Positions 33,687 through 41,337 of a stretch of 64,000 nucleotides of DNA are shown piece after piece; positions within the stretch are counted from its first letter, which is position 1, and the number at the start of each line of letters is the position of its first letter. Below the pieces are notes generated by a model. That model was not told the origin of the DNA. It saw only the letters and a list, made by a program, of their open reading frames with translations, and ran no database searches. This DNA is from Gammaproteobacteria bacterium (lineage in GTDB: Bacteria; Pseudomonadota; Gammaproteobacteria; Thiohalomonadales; Thiohalomonadaceae). The translations under genes and the position numbers were made by a program. The stretch lies in NCBI GenBank assembly GCA_003252455.1, contig QKED01000011.1:1-64000 (forward strand), in the 5' to 3' direction.

Positions 33687-35636
33687 CTAGACCTCGCCGC
33701 GCCGCGAGGCGAAGAGCAGGGCGTCGTCCTGCTTGAGGTCGTGGGCCAACACCTGAACGCGCGCCTTGGCCGCGGCGGCCTCGGCGCGACGCTGGGCCAG
33801 GCGTGCGGCGAGTGCCTGCCGACCGGCGAGCAGGGTGCCCGCGAAACCGGGAAGGTAGCGGCGGATCAGCAGGTCGTCGGCGGCGAGAAAGCAGCGAAAG
33901 CTGCCGGGGTCGCCCTGGCGGGCGCAGCGCCCGATCAGCTGGCGGTCGATGCGTCCGGCCTCGTAGGGCTCGCTCATGATCACGTGCAGCCCACCGCGCT
34001 GCGCGACGCCGGGACCGAGGCGGATGTCGGTGCCGCGCCCGGCCATATTGGTGGCGATGGTGATGCGCCCCGTCTCCCCCGCGTCGGCGATGATCGCCGC
34101 CTCCTCGCGGTGGTGACGGGCGTTGAGCAGGGCCACCTGTAGGCCGCGCCCCTGGAGCCGGGCAAAGAGGCGCTCGCTGTCGGCCACGCTGCGCGTGCCG
34201 ACCAGCACCGGCCTGCCCGCCGCGTGCAGTTGCAGGACCTCCGCCTCGATGGCGGCCCATTTGCTCTCGGCGTCGGCACAGGCGCGCACCGGCCACACCT
34301 CGCGGCGCGAGGGCCAGTGGCTGGGGATCGGCACCACCGCCAGGCGGTAGACGCGCCACAGCTCTGCGGCGGCCTCGCGCGCGGTACCGGTCATGCCACC
34401 CACGTGGCGAAAGAGGCGGAAAAAGCGCTGATAGCTGAGCCGCGCGCGCACCTCTCGGGCCGGGCTCAGCGGCACCCCCTCCTTGGCCTCCACCGCCTGA
34501 TGCATGCCGTGGCTCCAGCTGCGCCCCGGCATCATGCGCCCGGTGGACTCGTCGACGATGACCACCTTCTCCTCGTGGATCACGTAGTGCTCGTCGCGGC
34601 GAAAGAAGGCGCGCGCCGACAGCGCCTGACGCAGCAGCTCCTCGCGCCGCGCCGGGGCCTGCCAGAAGGGCGGCAGGGTGTCGGTCAACGCGGCGACGCG
34701 CTGGCGCCCGGCGCTGGTGAAGGTGATCCGGCGTAGGCGCGCGTCGGCGGTGTAGTCGCGCCCCTCGCTCAGCGCGTCACATAAGCGGGTGGCCTGGGGG
34801 ACCACCTCGCCGAGCAGCTCCGAGGCGCGCTCGGCCTGGATCTGCAGCGGCGAGACCGCCTCGTCGATGAGGATCGAGTCCGCCTCGTCGATGATCACCT
34901 GGTCGATCCCGCGCAGCACCGCTTCGCGACCCTCCCTCAGGGTGCCCAGGGTGCGCCGCACCTGCCGTCGCGCCCCGCTCTGCACCAGCCCGGCGAGGAG
35001 GCGGTCGCGCAGGAAGTCGGCGAGCAGCTCCTTGGCCGTGGTGTAGGTGATGTCCTGGTGGTGGTTGTCGCGCCGCACGGACTCCTCCTGCTCTGCCGTG
35101 ACCACCCCCACGCTGAGGCCACAGCGGGCGAAAAAGGGGCGAAAGCGTGCGGCATCGCGCTCGGCCAGGTAGTCGTTGACCGTGAGCAGGTGGGTGGGGC
35201 GACCGCTCCAGGCCAGCGGCACGGCGGCCAGCGCGGCGGTCAGGCTCTTGCCGCTGCCGGTCTCCATCTCGATCACCAGCCCCTCTGCGCTGCCTAGCGC
35301 GCCCATGATCTGCTCGACGTAGGCGCGCAGCCCCTGACTGCGGCGCGCCGCCTCGACCACCAGGGCCCAGGCCGCGTCGGTCACCTCGGCGTCGGGGCGG
35401 CGACGGCTGGTGGCGGCGTGGTCTGCCAGGCGCGCCGAGAGTTCGGCCTCGCTGAGTGCTGCGCACGCCTCGACCAGGGCGTCGATGCGCGCGGCGCGGG
35501 CGGCGAGCGGGGCGGCCCGGCGCCGACCCCGCTGCAGGCGCCCACCGAGGGCGTGGATGAACCCATCCAGCCCGGTGTGCAGGCGTTCGGGCCGGGGCAG
35601 GTCGAGGCGGTGGTAGTCGGCGTAGGGGAGTCTCAC
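33687..35636 (-). CDS. Shortened SecA-like ATPase of the giant exoprotein locus
   Basis: A 649-residue SecA paralogue; housekeeping SecA has about 900. Motor motifs are intact: Walker A METGSGKS (124-131), IIDEAD (248-253), the SecA-specific GRMMPGRSWSHGMHQAVEAKEG region (366-387, diagnostic against other helicases), MTGTA (415-419) and TNMAGRGTDI (529-538). Motif VI is altered to GRCARQGDPGS (569-579). The chain ends about 60 residues later, so the helical wing, most of the scaffold and the SecB/zinc tail are missing. The GTG at 35636 overlaps the upstream stop (GTGA); a GTG at 35681 is possible. It is the last gene of the locus. Energising export of the giant protein is inference. Confidence 0.88.
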   Translation of the reverse strand: MRLPYADYHRLDLPRPERLHTGLDGFIHALGGRLQRGRRRAAPLAARAARIDALVEACAALSEAELSARLADHAATSRRRPDAEVTDAAWALVVEAARRSQGLRAYVEQIMGALGSAEGLVIEMETGSGKSLTAALAAVPLAWSGRPTHLLTVNDYLAERDAARFRPFFARCGLSVGVVTAEQEESVRRDNHHQDITYTTAKELLADFLRDRLLAGLVQSGARRQVRRTLGTLREGREAVLRGIDQVIIDEADSILIDEAVSPLQIQAERASELLGEVVPQATRLCDALSEGRDYTADARLRRITFTSAGRQRVAALTDTLPPFWQAPARREELLRQALSARAFFRRDEHYVIHEEKVVIVDESTGRMMPGRSWSHGMHQAVEAKEGVPLSPAREVRARLSYQRFFRLFRHVGGMTGTAREAAAELWRVYRLAVVPIPSHWPSRREVWPVRACADAESKWAAIEAEVLQLHAAGRPVLVGTRSVADSERLFARLQGRGLQVALLNARHHREEAAIIADAGETGRITIATNMAGRGTDIRLGPGVAQRGGLHVIMSEPYEAGRIDRQLIGRCARQGDPGSFRCFLAADDLLIRRYLPGFAGTLLAGRQALAARLAQRRAEAAAAKARVQVLAHDLKQDDALLFASRRGEV

Positions 35637-37792
35637 AGCAGGAAGCGCCGCTGCAGGAGTTGGCGCAGGTCGCGCTGCCACTGTAGCAGCAGCGGGGCGT
35701 GGCCCGCGCTGATGCGCATCACCCCGGACTGCCCCTGCCAGAGTGGCATCCCCGGCGCGGGGAGCAGGCGCGCGCGCACGAGGAAGAAGGGCTCGCTGCT
35801 GAGGGTGCCGTCGCCGCCCTCGGCGCCGCTCTTGATCGGCTGATCACCCCCGCCCATCCAGCCCAGTGCGGCGGAGGGGAGCTGCTGATGTTGATAGGGC
35901 ACCACGGCCAGGTCGCGTACCGCGATGGTCTGCTCGGCGCGCCCGTGCAGGCGCACCTCGACACGCTGCTCGCCCGGCTCGAAGAGCCTTGATGCGGCCT
36001 CTTGGCGCACCACGGCGGACATGCGAAAGGCGGAGTCGTCCACCAGCCGTCCGAGCACCGCGCCCCGGCGCACCCAGGCGCCCGAGAGGTGCTCCTGCTG
36101 CGGGGCGATCCAGAGCCCGCCGATGGGTGCGGTGATGCGCAGCGCGGCGTGGCGCCGCTCCAGTTCGGCGAGGCGAGCCTGGGCCTCGGTCAGGCGCGAC
36201 TGGAGTGGGTCGAGGTCGGTCCAGGCGTCGCTGCGTGCCTGCTTGACGCGCAGCTCGGCCTCTTGCAGCTCGCCGCGGGCCTGTTCGATCTGGCGCAGGA
36301 GGGCCGGGTTGTCCAGCTCCACGAGCAGCGTCCCGGCCTCCACCCGCTGGCCCGAGGGGACGTGGCTGCGCGCGACGAAACCCTCCGCCTCACTCGCCAG
36401 CTCGCGATACGCCAACGCCTCCACCACCCCGTCGGCGCGAAAGTGGTCGGCCACCGGGATCAGCCCGAGTGGCAGCAGCACCAGCAGGATCAGGCCGCTG
36501 GCCGCCGCCGTGGCGCGCCAGCGGTGCCCGGCCAGGCGCGGCCCGTCGATCAGGTACTGGACCAGCTTCACCGGCGGCATGACCAGGGTGGTGAAGGCCA
36601 TCATCAGCGCCATCAACAGCCCGAGCAGCAGGTAGTGCTCGGCCACGAAGAGGGTGATCCCGGCGAAGATCAGCAGGCGGTAGGCGATGCTGAGCACCCC
36701 GTAGAGCGAGAGCCAGAGCGCCTCGCGCGCGCTCTCGACCGGCGCCGGTCGCTGTCGGCAACCGGCGGCGTAGCGCTCGAACCAGTAGGTCAGTTGGTGG
36801 CGCGAGCGCTGGTAGAGGTTGGGCAGGTCGAGCAGGTCGGAGAGGATGTAATAGCCGTCGAAGCGCAGCAGCGGGTTGGCGTTGAACAGCAGGGTCGAGA
36901 CCGAGGCGACGAACATCACGTTGTAGGCCAGGGAGTGCACCAGCCCTGGGGCGGTGTAGGCCCAGACCCACGCGGCGATGGCGGCGAGGAACAGCTCCAC
37001 CAGCATCCCCCCGGCGCCGACCAGGGCGCGGCGGTAGCGGCTGCGCAGCGCCCAGCTGGAGGTGGCGTCGACATACGGCAGCGGCACGAAGATGATGAAC
37101 ATCACCCCCAGGGTGTGCACCTCGCCGCCGAAGCGCCGACAGATGAGGCCGTGGCCCAGCTCGTGCAGCACCTTGACCAGGGCGATGGCGAGGTAGAGCC
37201 AGAGCAGGTTGCCGGGGGAGAGCACGGCGGCCCCCTGGTCGAGCAGGGCGCCGCCGCGCTCGCTCAGCGGCACCAGGGCCGAGAGCAGCACCCCGAGCCA
37301 GAGCACCAGGCCGGGCCAGCCGAAGAGCCAGCCCAGGCGCGCGCTCCAGCGTGCGAGCAGGTGGTCGGGGTCGATGAGCGGCACGCGCGGGGAGATGAGG
37401 TTGATCAGCCGCCCGCGCAGCTCGCGCCCCTCGCGGGCACGGCGCCGCTCGTAGAGGCGCGGGGCGTCGGCGGCCTGGTCGAAGTAGAGCAGGTTGGCGC
37501 GGTTGAGCTGGCTGAGCAGCTCGACCACATCCTCCTGGCCGGGGGCCTGGCCGGGGTTGCGCTCCAGCTCCGCCAGCCAGGTCTCCTCCACCGTCTGCCG
37601 TGGGGTGAGGCGCGCGACCAGCTCCCACGCCTCGGGGCGCAGGCGGTAGAAGCGGTTCTGCATCGGGTCGCGCAGCACATACCAGACCTCGCCGCGAAAG
37701 CGCTGGCGGTGGCTGCGCACGGTGGGGCGCAGCGCCACGCGCAGGTCGGCGACACGGTGCCAGGCGTCGGAGAAGAGGCGTCTGCCGCTCAT
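35633..37792 (-). CDS. PqqD - M50 metalloprotease - HlyD fusion protein
   Basis: A 719-residue multidomain membrane protein. Residues about 15-110 resemble a PqqD-type winged helix (WYVLRDPMQNRFYRLRPEAWELVARL). A site-2 protease core follows, with HELGH (210-214) and the third-ligand motif NPLLRFDG (Asp312) among several transmembrane helices. After a last helix (about 432-450) comes an HlyD-like periplasmic adaptor: lipoyl half-motifs around 470-495 and 552-585 flank a coiled-coil hairpin (500-550). This joins a leader-binding fold, an intramembrane protease and a membrane-fusion protein in one chain. It is one base from the next HlyD gene and overlaps the SecA-like gene. Confidence 0.9.
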   Translation of the reverse strand: MSGRRLFSDAWHRVADLRVALRPTVRSHRQRFRGEVWYVLRDPMQNRFYRLRPEAWELVARLTPRQTVEETWLAELERNPGQAPGQEDVVELLSQLNRANLLYFDQAADAPRLYERRRAREGRELRGRLINLISPRVPLIDPDHLLARWSARLGWLFGWPGLVLWLGVLLSALVPLSERGGALLDQGAAVLSPGNLLWLYLAIALVKVLHELGHGLICRRFGGEVHTLGVMFIIFVPLPYVDATSSWALRSRYRRALVGAGGMLVELFLAAIAAWVWAYTAPGLVHSLAYNVMFVASVSTLLFNANPLLRFDGYYILSDLLDLPNLYQRSRHQLTYWFERYAAGCRQRPAPVESAREALWLSLYGVLSIAYRLLIFAGITLFVAEHYLLLGLLMALMMAFTTLVMPPVKLVQYLIDGPRLAGHRWRATAAASGLILLVLLPLGLIPVADHFRADGVVEALAYRELASEAEGFVARSHVPSGQRVEAGTLLVELDNPALLRQIEQARGELQEAELRVKQARSDAWTDLDPLQSRLTEAQARLAELERRHAALRITAPIGGLWIAPQQEHLSGAWVRRGAVLGRLVDDSAFRMSAVVRQEAASRLFEPGEQRVEVRLHGRAEQTIAVRDLAVVPYQHQQLPSAALGWMGGGDQPIKSGAEGGDGTLSSEPFFLVRARLLPAPGMPLWQGQSGVMRISAGHAPLLLQWQRDLRQLLQRRFLL

Positions 37793-37793
37793 C

Positions 37794-39656
37794 TCACCAC
37801 CACAGCTGCATGCGCAGATAGTCGAGGGTGCGGTGGCTCAAGATCCAGCCCAACGAGCGGCGACCGACCTCGACCTTCGCCACCCCGCTCATGCCCGGTC
37901 GCCACCAGGGCTCCGGCGCCTCGCCGGGTGCCGCGCGCAGGGTGAAGGTGTTGCGCCCGTCGCGCGCCTCGGCCTGGGGCTCGAAGCGTTCGATGTGCAT
38001 GGCGAAGGTGCGCTCCGGGCGCGAGATGAAGGCGATCTCGCCGGTCTGCCCGGCGTGCACCTCGTGGGCGTCGCGCTCGTCCAGCTCCAGCTCCAGATAG
38101 AGGTCGTCGAGCGCCGCCACCTTGAGCAGCACGTCGCCGCGCCCCACCGGCGCGCCGAGCATCTTCTTCAGTTCGCCCTCCACCACCACGCCGTCGAAGG
38201 GGGCCTTGAGCTGCGCCTGACCGAGGTAGCCGCGCACCTCGTCGAGGCGCGCCTGGGACTGCGCCCGCAGTGCCTGGGCGATCTGCATGTCGGCGAGGGA
38301 TTTGGCCGCGCGCGCCTTCTCCTCCTCGCGGCTGTAGCGCGCGAGGTCGGCGAGCGCCCCCGACTCCTGTAGGCGCAGGTCGTGGGTGTCGAGGCGCAGC
38401 AGGGCGCTCCCGGTGCTGACCCGGTCGCCGAGGTCGACATCGACCTGCTCCACATAGCCGTCGAACGGCGCGGGGAGGTAGGCGAGGCGCTGTGGACGCA
38501 GGATGAACGGGGCCTCGACGCGGTACTCCAGGGTGCCGAAGGTGAGCAGCGCCAGGCTGGCGAGCACGCCGATGGCGAGCAGTTTGGCGCCGCTGTGGGC
38601 CGGACCGAGGAGCCGCTCGAACGCGACCCGCAGGCCGTCCCACCAGCGCGCGCCGAACCAGCGGTCGTGGCGCTGGAGGTCGCCAAGGCGCGGTGTCACC
38701 AGGTCCAGGGTCATGCGCAGCAGGTCGACCTCCTCCTGGGTGAAGGGCTCGCTGTCGCGCCCACAGGTGATGGCCGCCAGCGGGCCGCGCTCGCCGCCAT
38801 CGGCGGCCGAGGCGGCGCGCATCGGCAGGGTCAGCAGATGGCTCAGCCCCAGGGTCGTGACCAGGCGCTGGTGCTCGCGGGTCACCGCCTTGTCCCCGGC
38901 GGGGGGCGGGACGAGCACCTCGCGGTTCTGGTCGAGGGCCTCCTCCATCGCCCCCTCCAGGGCTTGGACCAGCTCCATGCTGGCCTCGAACTGTTCTACG
39001 TGGCTGCTCGCGCGCAGCCGTATGGTGTCGTCGTGCAGCCAGCCGAGGCTGACCTGGGCGCAGCGAAAGCGCGCCGCGATCTCGTTGCACAGGGCCATGG
39101 AGACATACGCGAAGCGCTCGCCCTCGTTGAGCGCGAGGGCGATCTCGTAGGGCTCCACCAGCTGATCGCGACGGCGCGCGTCGCTTCGCCCGGCCAGTAG
39201 CTGCGACGCCTGATAGGCCTCGGGGATGTCGGCGAGCCAGCGGAACTCGGCGCAGAAGGCCGTGGTGGCCGCGCTGCGCCGCTCCTGGATCAGCATCACC
39301 AGCGCGGGCGGCTGGTCGGCAGGGACGTTGAGTCGACCACCGACCAGCACCCCATCACCGTCGTCGTCGACCCCCACCGACCCCTCGGCGAGCAGCCGCT
39401 CGCCGAAGGCCTCGATGCGGCTACGCAGGGCCGGGGTGAGACCACCCCGGCGCCCGTCGAGCCAGGGGCCGTGGACCACCCAGCCCGACTGCGCGCGCTG
39501 CGCGAGCACCCCGGCGCGCCCCTCGAAGGCCTGCGCCAGCCCCTCGATGAGGCGTGGCCAGAACTCCACCGGGGCGCCCTCGAAGCTGCGCAGTGCGACC
39601 AAGCCAGCGACGGGGTCCGGCGCGGTGACGCGACTCTGCTGGAGGCCCTCGCTCAT
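37794..39656 (-). CDS. GAF-domain HlyD-family adaptor
   Basis: A 620-residue protein. A long cytoplasmic N-terminal part contains a GAF-like domain (about 165-320). One transmembrane helix (358-376) leads to a periplasmic HlyD/RND-type adaptor: lipoyl half-domain 390-425, short helical hairpin 430-480, second lipoyl half (LKAPFDGVVVEG, 483-494) and beta-barrel 505-600. A sensory domain on the cytoplasmic side of an export adaptor is unusual. The ATG at 39656 was preferred; an in-frame GTG at 39674 adds 6 residues. It is packed between SapC and the M50 fusion in one operon. Confidence 0.87.
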   Translation of the reverse strand: MSEGLQQSRVTAPDPVAGLVALRSFEGAPVEFWPRLIEGLAQAFEGRAGVLAQRAQSGWVVHGPWLDGRRGGLTPALRSRIEAFGERLLAEGSVGVDDDGDGVLVGGRLNVPADQPPALVMLIQERRSAATTAFCAEFRWLADIPEAYQASQLLAGRSDARRRDQLVEPYEIALALNEGERFAYVSMALCNEIAARFRCAQVSLGWLHDDTIRLRASSHVEQFEASMELVQALEGAMEEALDQNREVLVPPPAGDKAVTREHQRLVTTLGLSHLLTLPMRAASAADGGERGPLAAITCGRDSEPFTQEEVDLLRMTLDLVTPRLGDLQRHDRWFGARWWDGLRVAFERLLGPAHSGAKLLAIGVLASLALLTFGTLEYRVEAPFILRPQRLAYLPAPFDGYVEQVDVDLGDRVSTGSALLRLDTHDLRLQESGALADLARYSREEEKARAAKSLADMQIAQALRAQSQARLDEVRGYLGQAQLKAPFDGVVVEGELKKMLGAPVGRGDVLLKVAALDDLYLELELDERDAHEVHAGQTGEIAFISRPERTFAMHIERFEPQAEARDGRNTFTLRAAPGEAPEPWWRPGMSGVAKVEVGRRSLGWILSHRTLDYLRMQLWW

Positions 39657-39717
39657 GCGCCCGCGCCTTCGCACCGCTCGGTGCCGCTGGTCGCAGCGTG
39701 TGGCGCGGTCAGGCGGC

Positions 39718-40476
39718 TCACGCCGCGCTCTCCTCGCTCTCCTCGCTCGCGACCGAGACGTCGCGCAGGCGTGCGCCGAGGCGCGTCAGGGCCTGCATCG
39801 AGTGCAGGTGCAGGTAGATCAGCTCCAGCGCGTCCGAGCCGAAGAGCGTGGTCAGACGCTCGGCGGGCAGCTGCTTGAGGCGCTCGCGGTCGACCGCCTG
39901 GAAGCCGCCGAGGCGCAGCGCACGGCCATCCGGCCCCACCGCCTGGGCGTGCATCGGCACCAGCAGGTCGAGCCCCTGCAGCAGGGTGCAGAAGTTGCGC
40001 GTCATGACCACTTCGCGCTGGTACTGCTGCATGAACGCCAGGGTCTGCTTGAGGTAGCCGGTCTGCTGCCCCTCGCTGTCGAACAGGCGCTCGCCGCGCC
40101 CTTCGTGGTTGGCCCCCGCGTAGGCGTCGTCGATGCACAGGGTGAGGCGCTCGCCCTGCTCGGAGGCGGCGAAGACGAAGGGGTAGCGGCGGATGAAGGC
40201 GGGTATGTAGCGGGCGTCCCAGCTGCCGTCACGCGCGACATAGAGGTTCTCGCTCTCGCCGAGGCCGAGGATCGCCACCGGGGTCATGCGCTCGCCCTCA
40301 CCGGCGAAGACGATGCCGTACTCGGAGGCGGCGGCGGCGAACTCCGCCACCATCAGCGGGACCGAGTTGGTCTCGGCGGCGAAGTCGAAGCGCTCGCCGA
40401 CGCGCACCGAGAGTTCACGGTGCGCCTCGCTGGAGACGGGCACGACCTTGGAGTAGATGAGTAGTTGTTTGGACAC
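39718..40476 (-). CDS. SapC-family protein
   Basis: A 252-residue protein matching the SapC family throughout: TNSVPLMVAEFAAAASEYGIVFA, YIPAFIRRYPFVFA, LTLCIDDA, GRGERLFDSEGQQT, LLVPMHAQ and ELIYLHLHSMQAL. SapC was first linked with S-layer loci, and related genes occur beside large surface proteins; its biochemistry is unknown. The start is GTG at 40476 with AGGA about 10 bases upstream. It has no signal peptide, so it is probably cytoplasmic and may act on the giant protein before export, which is inference. Confidence 0.88.
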   Translation of the reverse strand: MSKQLLIYSKVVPVSSEAHRELSVRVGERFDFAAETNSVPLMVAEFAAAASEYGIVFAGEGERMTPVAILGLGESENLYVARDGSWDARYIPAFIRRYPFVFAASEQGERLTLCIDDAYAGANHEGRGERLFDSEGQQTGYLKQTLAFMQQYQREVVMTRNFCTLLQGLDLLVPMHAQAVGPDGRALRLGGFQAVDRERLKQLPAERLTTLFGSDALELIYLHLHSMQALTRLGARLRDVSVASEESEESAA

Positions 40477-40505
40477 CGTTTGGATTCCTGTTGTCGAGGG
40501 GGTTG

Positions 40506-40535
40506 GCGCCGCTCGGGGTTCGCCCCGCGCGGCGC
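40506..40535 (-). promoter_or_regulatory. Strong hairpin between the PEP-CTERM gene and sapC
   Basis: GCGCCGC and GCGGCGC outer arms and CGGGG/CCCCG inner arms, separated by one T/C mismatch, enclose a TTCG loop (CGAA on the minus-strand transcript). No T-tract follows. It lies 30 bases before the sapC start, so partial termination or RNA processing that sets relative expression is possible. Confidence 0.5.
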
Positions 40536-40597
40536 AGGGATAGTTGGCCGTCGCCTGGGGCGTCAGGCGCGGCTCGGGCTCTGGATTGCCCGCGCGC

Positions 40598-41146
40598 TCA
40601 GGCGCTGAGCGCCCGCCGCCGACGGCGTACGAGCGGCACACTGAGGCCGAGGAGCAGGCTGCCCGCGAGCGCGGAGGGCTCCGGGGCGACCCTGGTGAAG
40701 GTCGCGGAGCCGCCCAGGGCATAGTCGCCATAGGCATAGACCACCAGTGGGTCGCTGATCGGGCTCTCGTAGACGTAGTGGGCGTCGTTGCCGCTATCGA
40801 GGGTGTCGACAAACCAGCGGCTGGCGATATCGAAGGTCGCCTGCGCACCAATGACCGTATTGTCGATGGAGATGGCGATGTCGAGGCTGCCGTCGTCCAC
40901 CACGCCAGCGGCGACCACGACGTCGCTCCAGGCATAGACACCGTTGTCATAGCCGTCCACCTGCCAGAGCGTCAGGTCCGTCTCGCTGCTGGGGTCGACG
41001 CTGTTGTCGTAGGTGATATGAAACTTCAGCAGATCCCCCTCTATGTTGCTGTAGGTGCGCGAGGTGGTCATGGTGGCCGCCGCGACCGGTTGGGCGAAGA
41101 GCACGAGGCAGAGCGCTACGAGGGCCGCAAAGGGTGGTCTGTACAT
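40598..41146 (-). CDS. PEP-CTERM sorted protein beside the giant gene
   Basis: A 182-residue protein with a signal peptide (about 1-24, ending VAA) and a beta-rich body. It ends with the PEP-CTERM signal (APEPSALAG, hydrophobic helix, RRRRR). The ATG at 41146 gives the signal peptide directly; a longer in-frame start adds a Pro/Arg-rich leader and is rejected. The ribosome-binding site is weak. It is 191 bp downstream of the giant gene and 121 bp upstream of sapC, so it may be co-transcribed with either or neither. Confidence 0.85.
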   Translation of the reverse strand: MYRPPFAALVALCLVLFAQPVAAATMTTSRTYSNIEGDLLKFHITYDNSVDPSSETDLTLWQVDGYDNGVYAWSDVVVAAGVVDDGSLDIAISIDNTVIGAQATFDIASRWFVDTLDSGNDAHYVYESPISDPLVVYAYGDYALGGSATFTRVAPEPSALAGSLLLGLSVPLVRRRRRALSA

Positions 41147-41170
41147 AGTGGTTCTCGAATCGGTTGGATG

Positions 41171-41199
41171 GGGGGCGGGGAGGGGGACACCCCGCCCCC
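41171..41199 (-). terminator. GC-rich hairpin after the giant exoprotein gene
   Basis: GGGGGCGGGG (41171-41180) pairs perfectly with CCCCGCCCCC (41190-41199) across a 9-base loop. It lies about 140 bases after the giant stop and 25 bases before the PEP-CTERM start. There is no T-tract, so it may be an attenuator or an mRNA-stability element, not a full terminator. Confidence 0.45.
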
Positions 41200-41337
41200 G
41201 CCTCGGCAAGGTCGGTGCATCGCCCCGTAGGGTAAGGCACGCATATGAAGATATGGCGACCCCTCGGCCTGCCCGTGCAGCTCTCTACCTCGCCGCGTCA
41301 CGGCGGCTCGCTATGTCGCGCTCTGCGCCGCCCCGCC

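Noticed and set aside
33383-33730. Open minus-strand frame of about 110 codons after the SecA-like stop, reading plausibly (ISHPPLSPEERDYRDAPL, VEVRQRPSRTWGITALALP)
   Set aside because: It has no ATG, GTG or TTG start, is not in the SecA frame, and shows no SecA C-terminal features. GC-rich DNA easily leaves such frames open. A frameshifted tail or gene remnant cannot be fully excluded.
33687-35636. Housekeeping SecA
   Set aside because: Too short, lacks wing, scaffold and zinc tail, and is embedded in a specialised operon with overlapping genes.
36002-37945. A 647-codon open frame on the plus strand
   Set aside because: Antisense shadow of the M50-HlyD fusion; Gln/Glu/Arg-rich without recognisable motifs.
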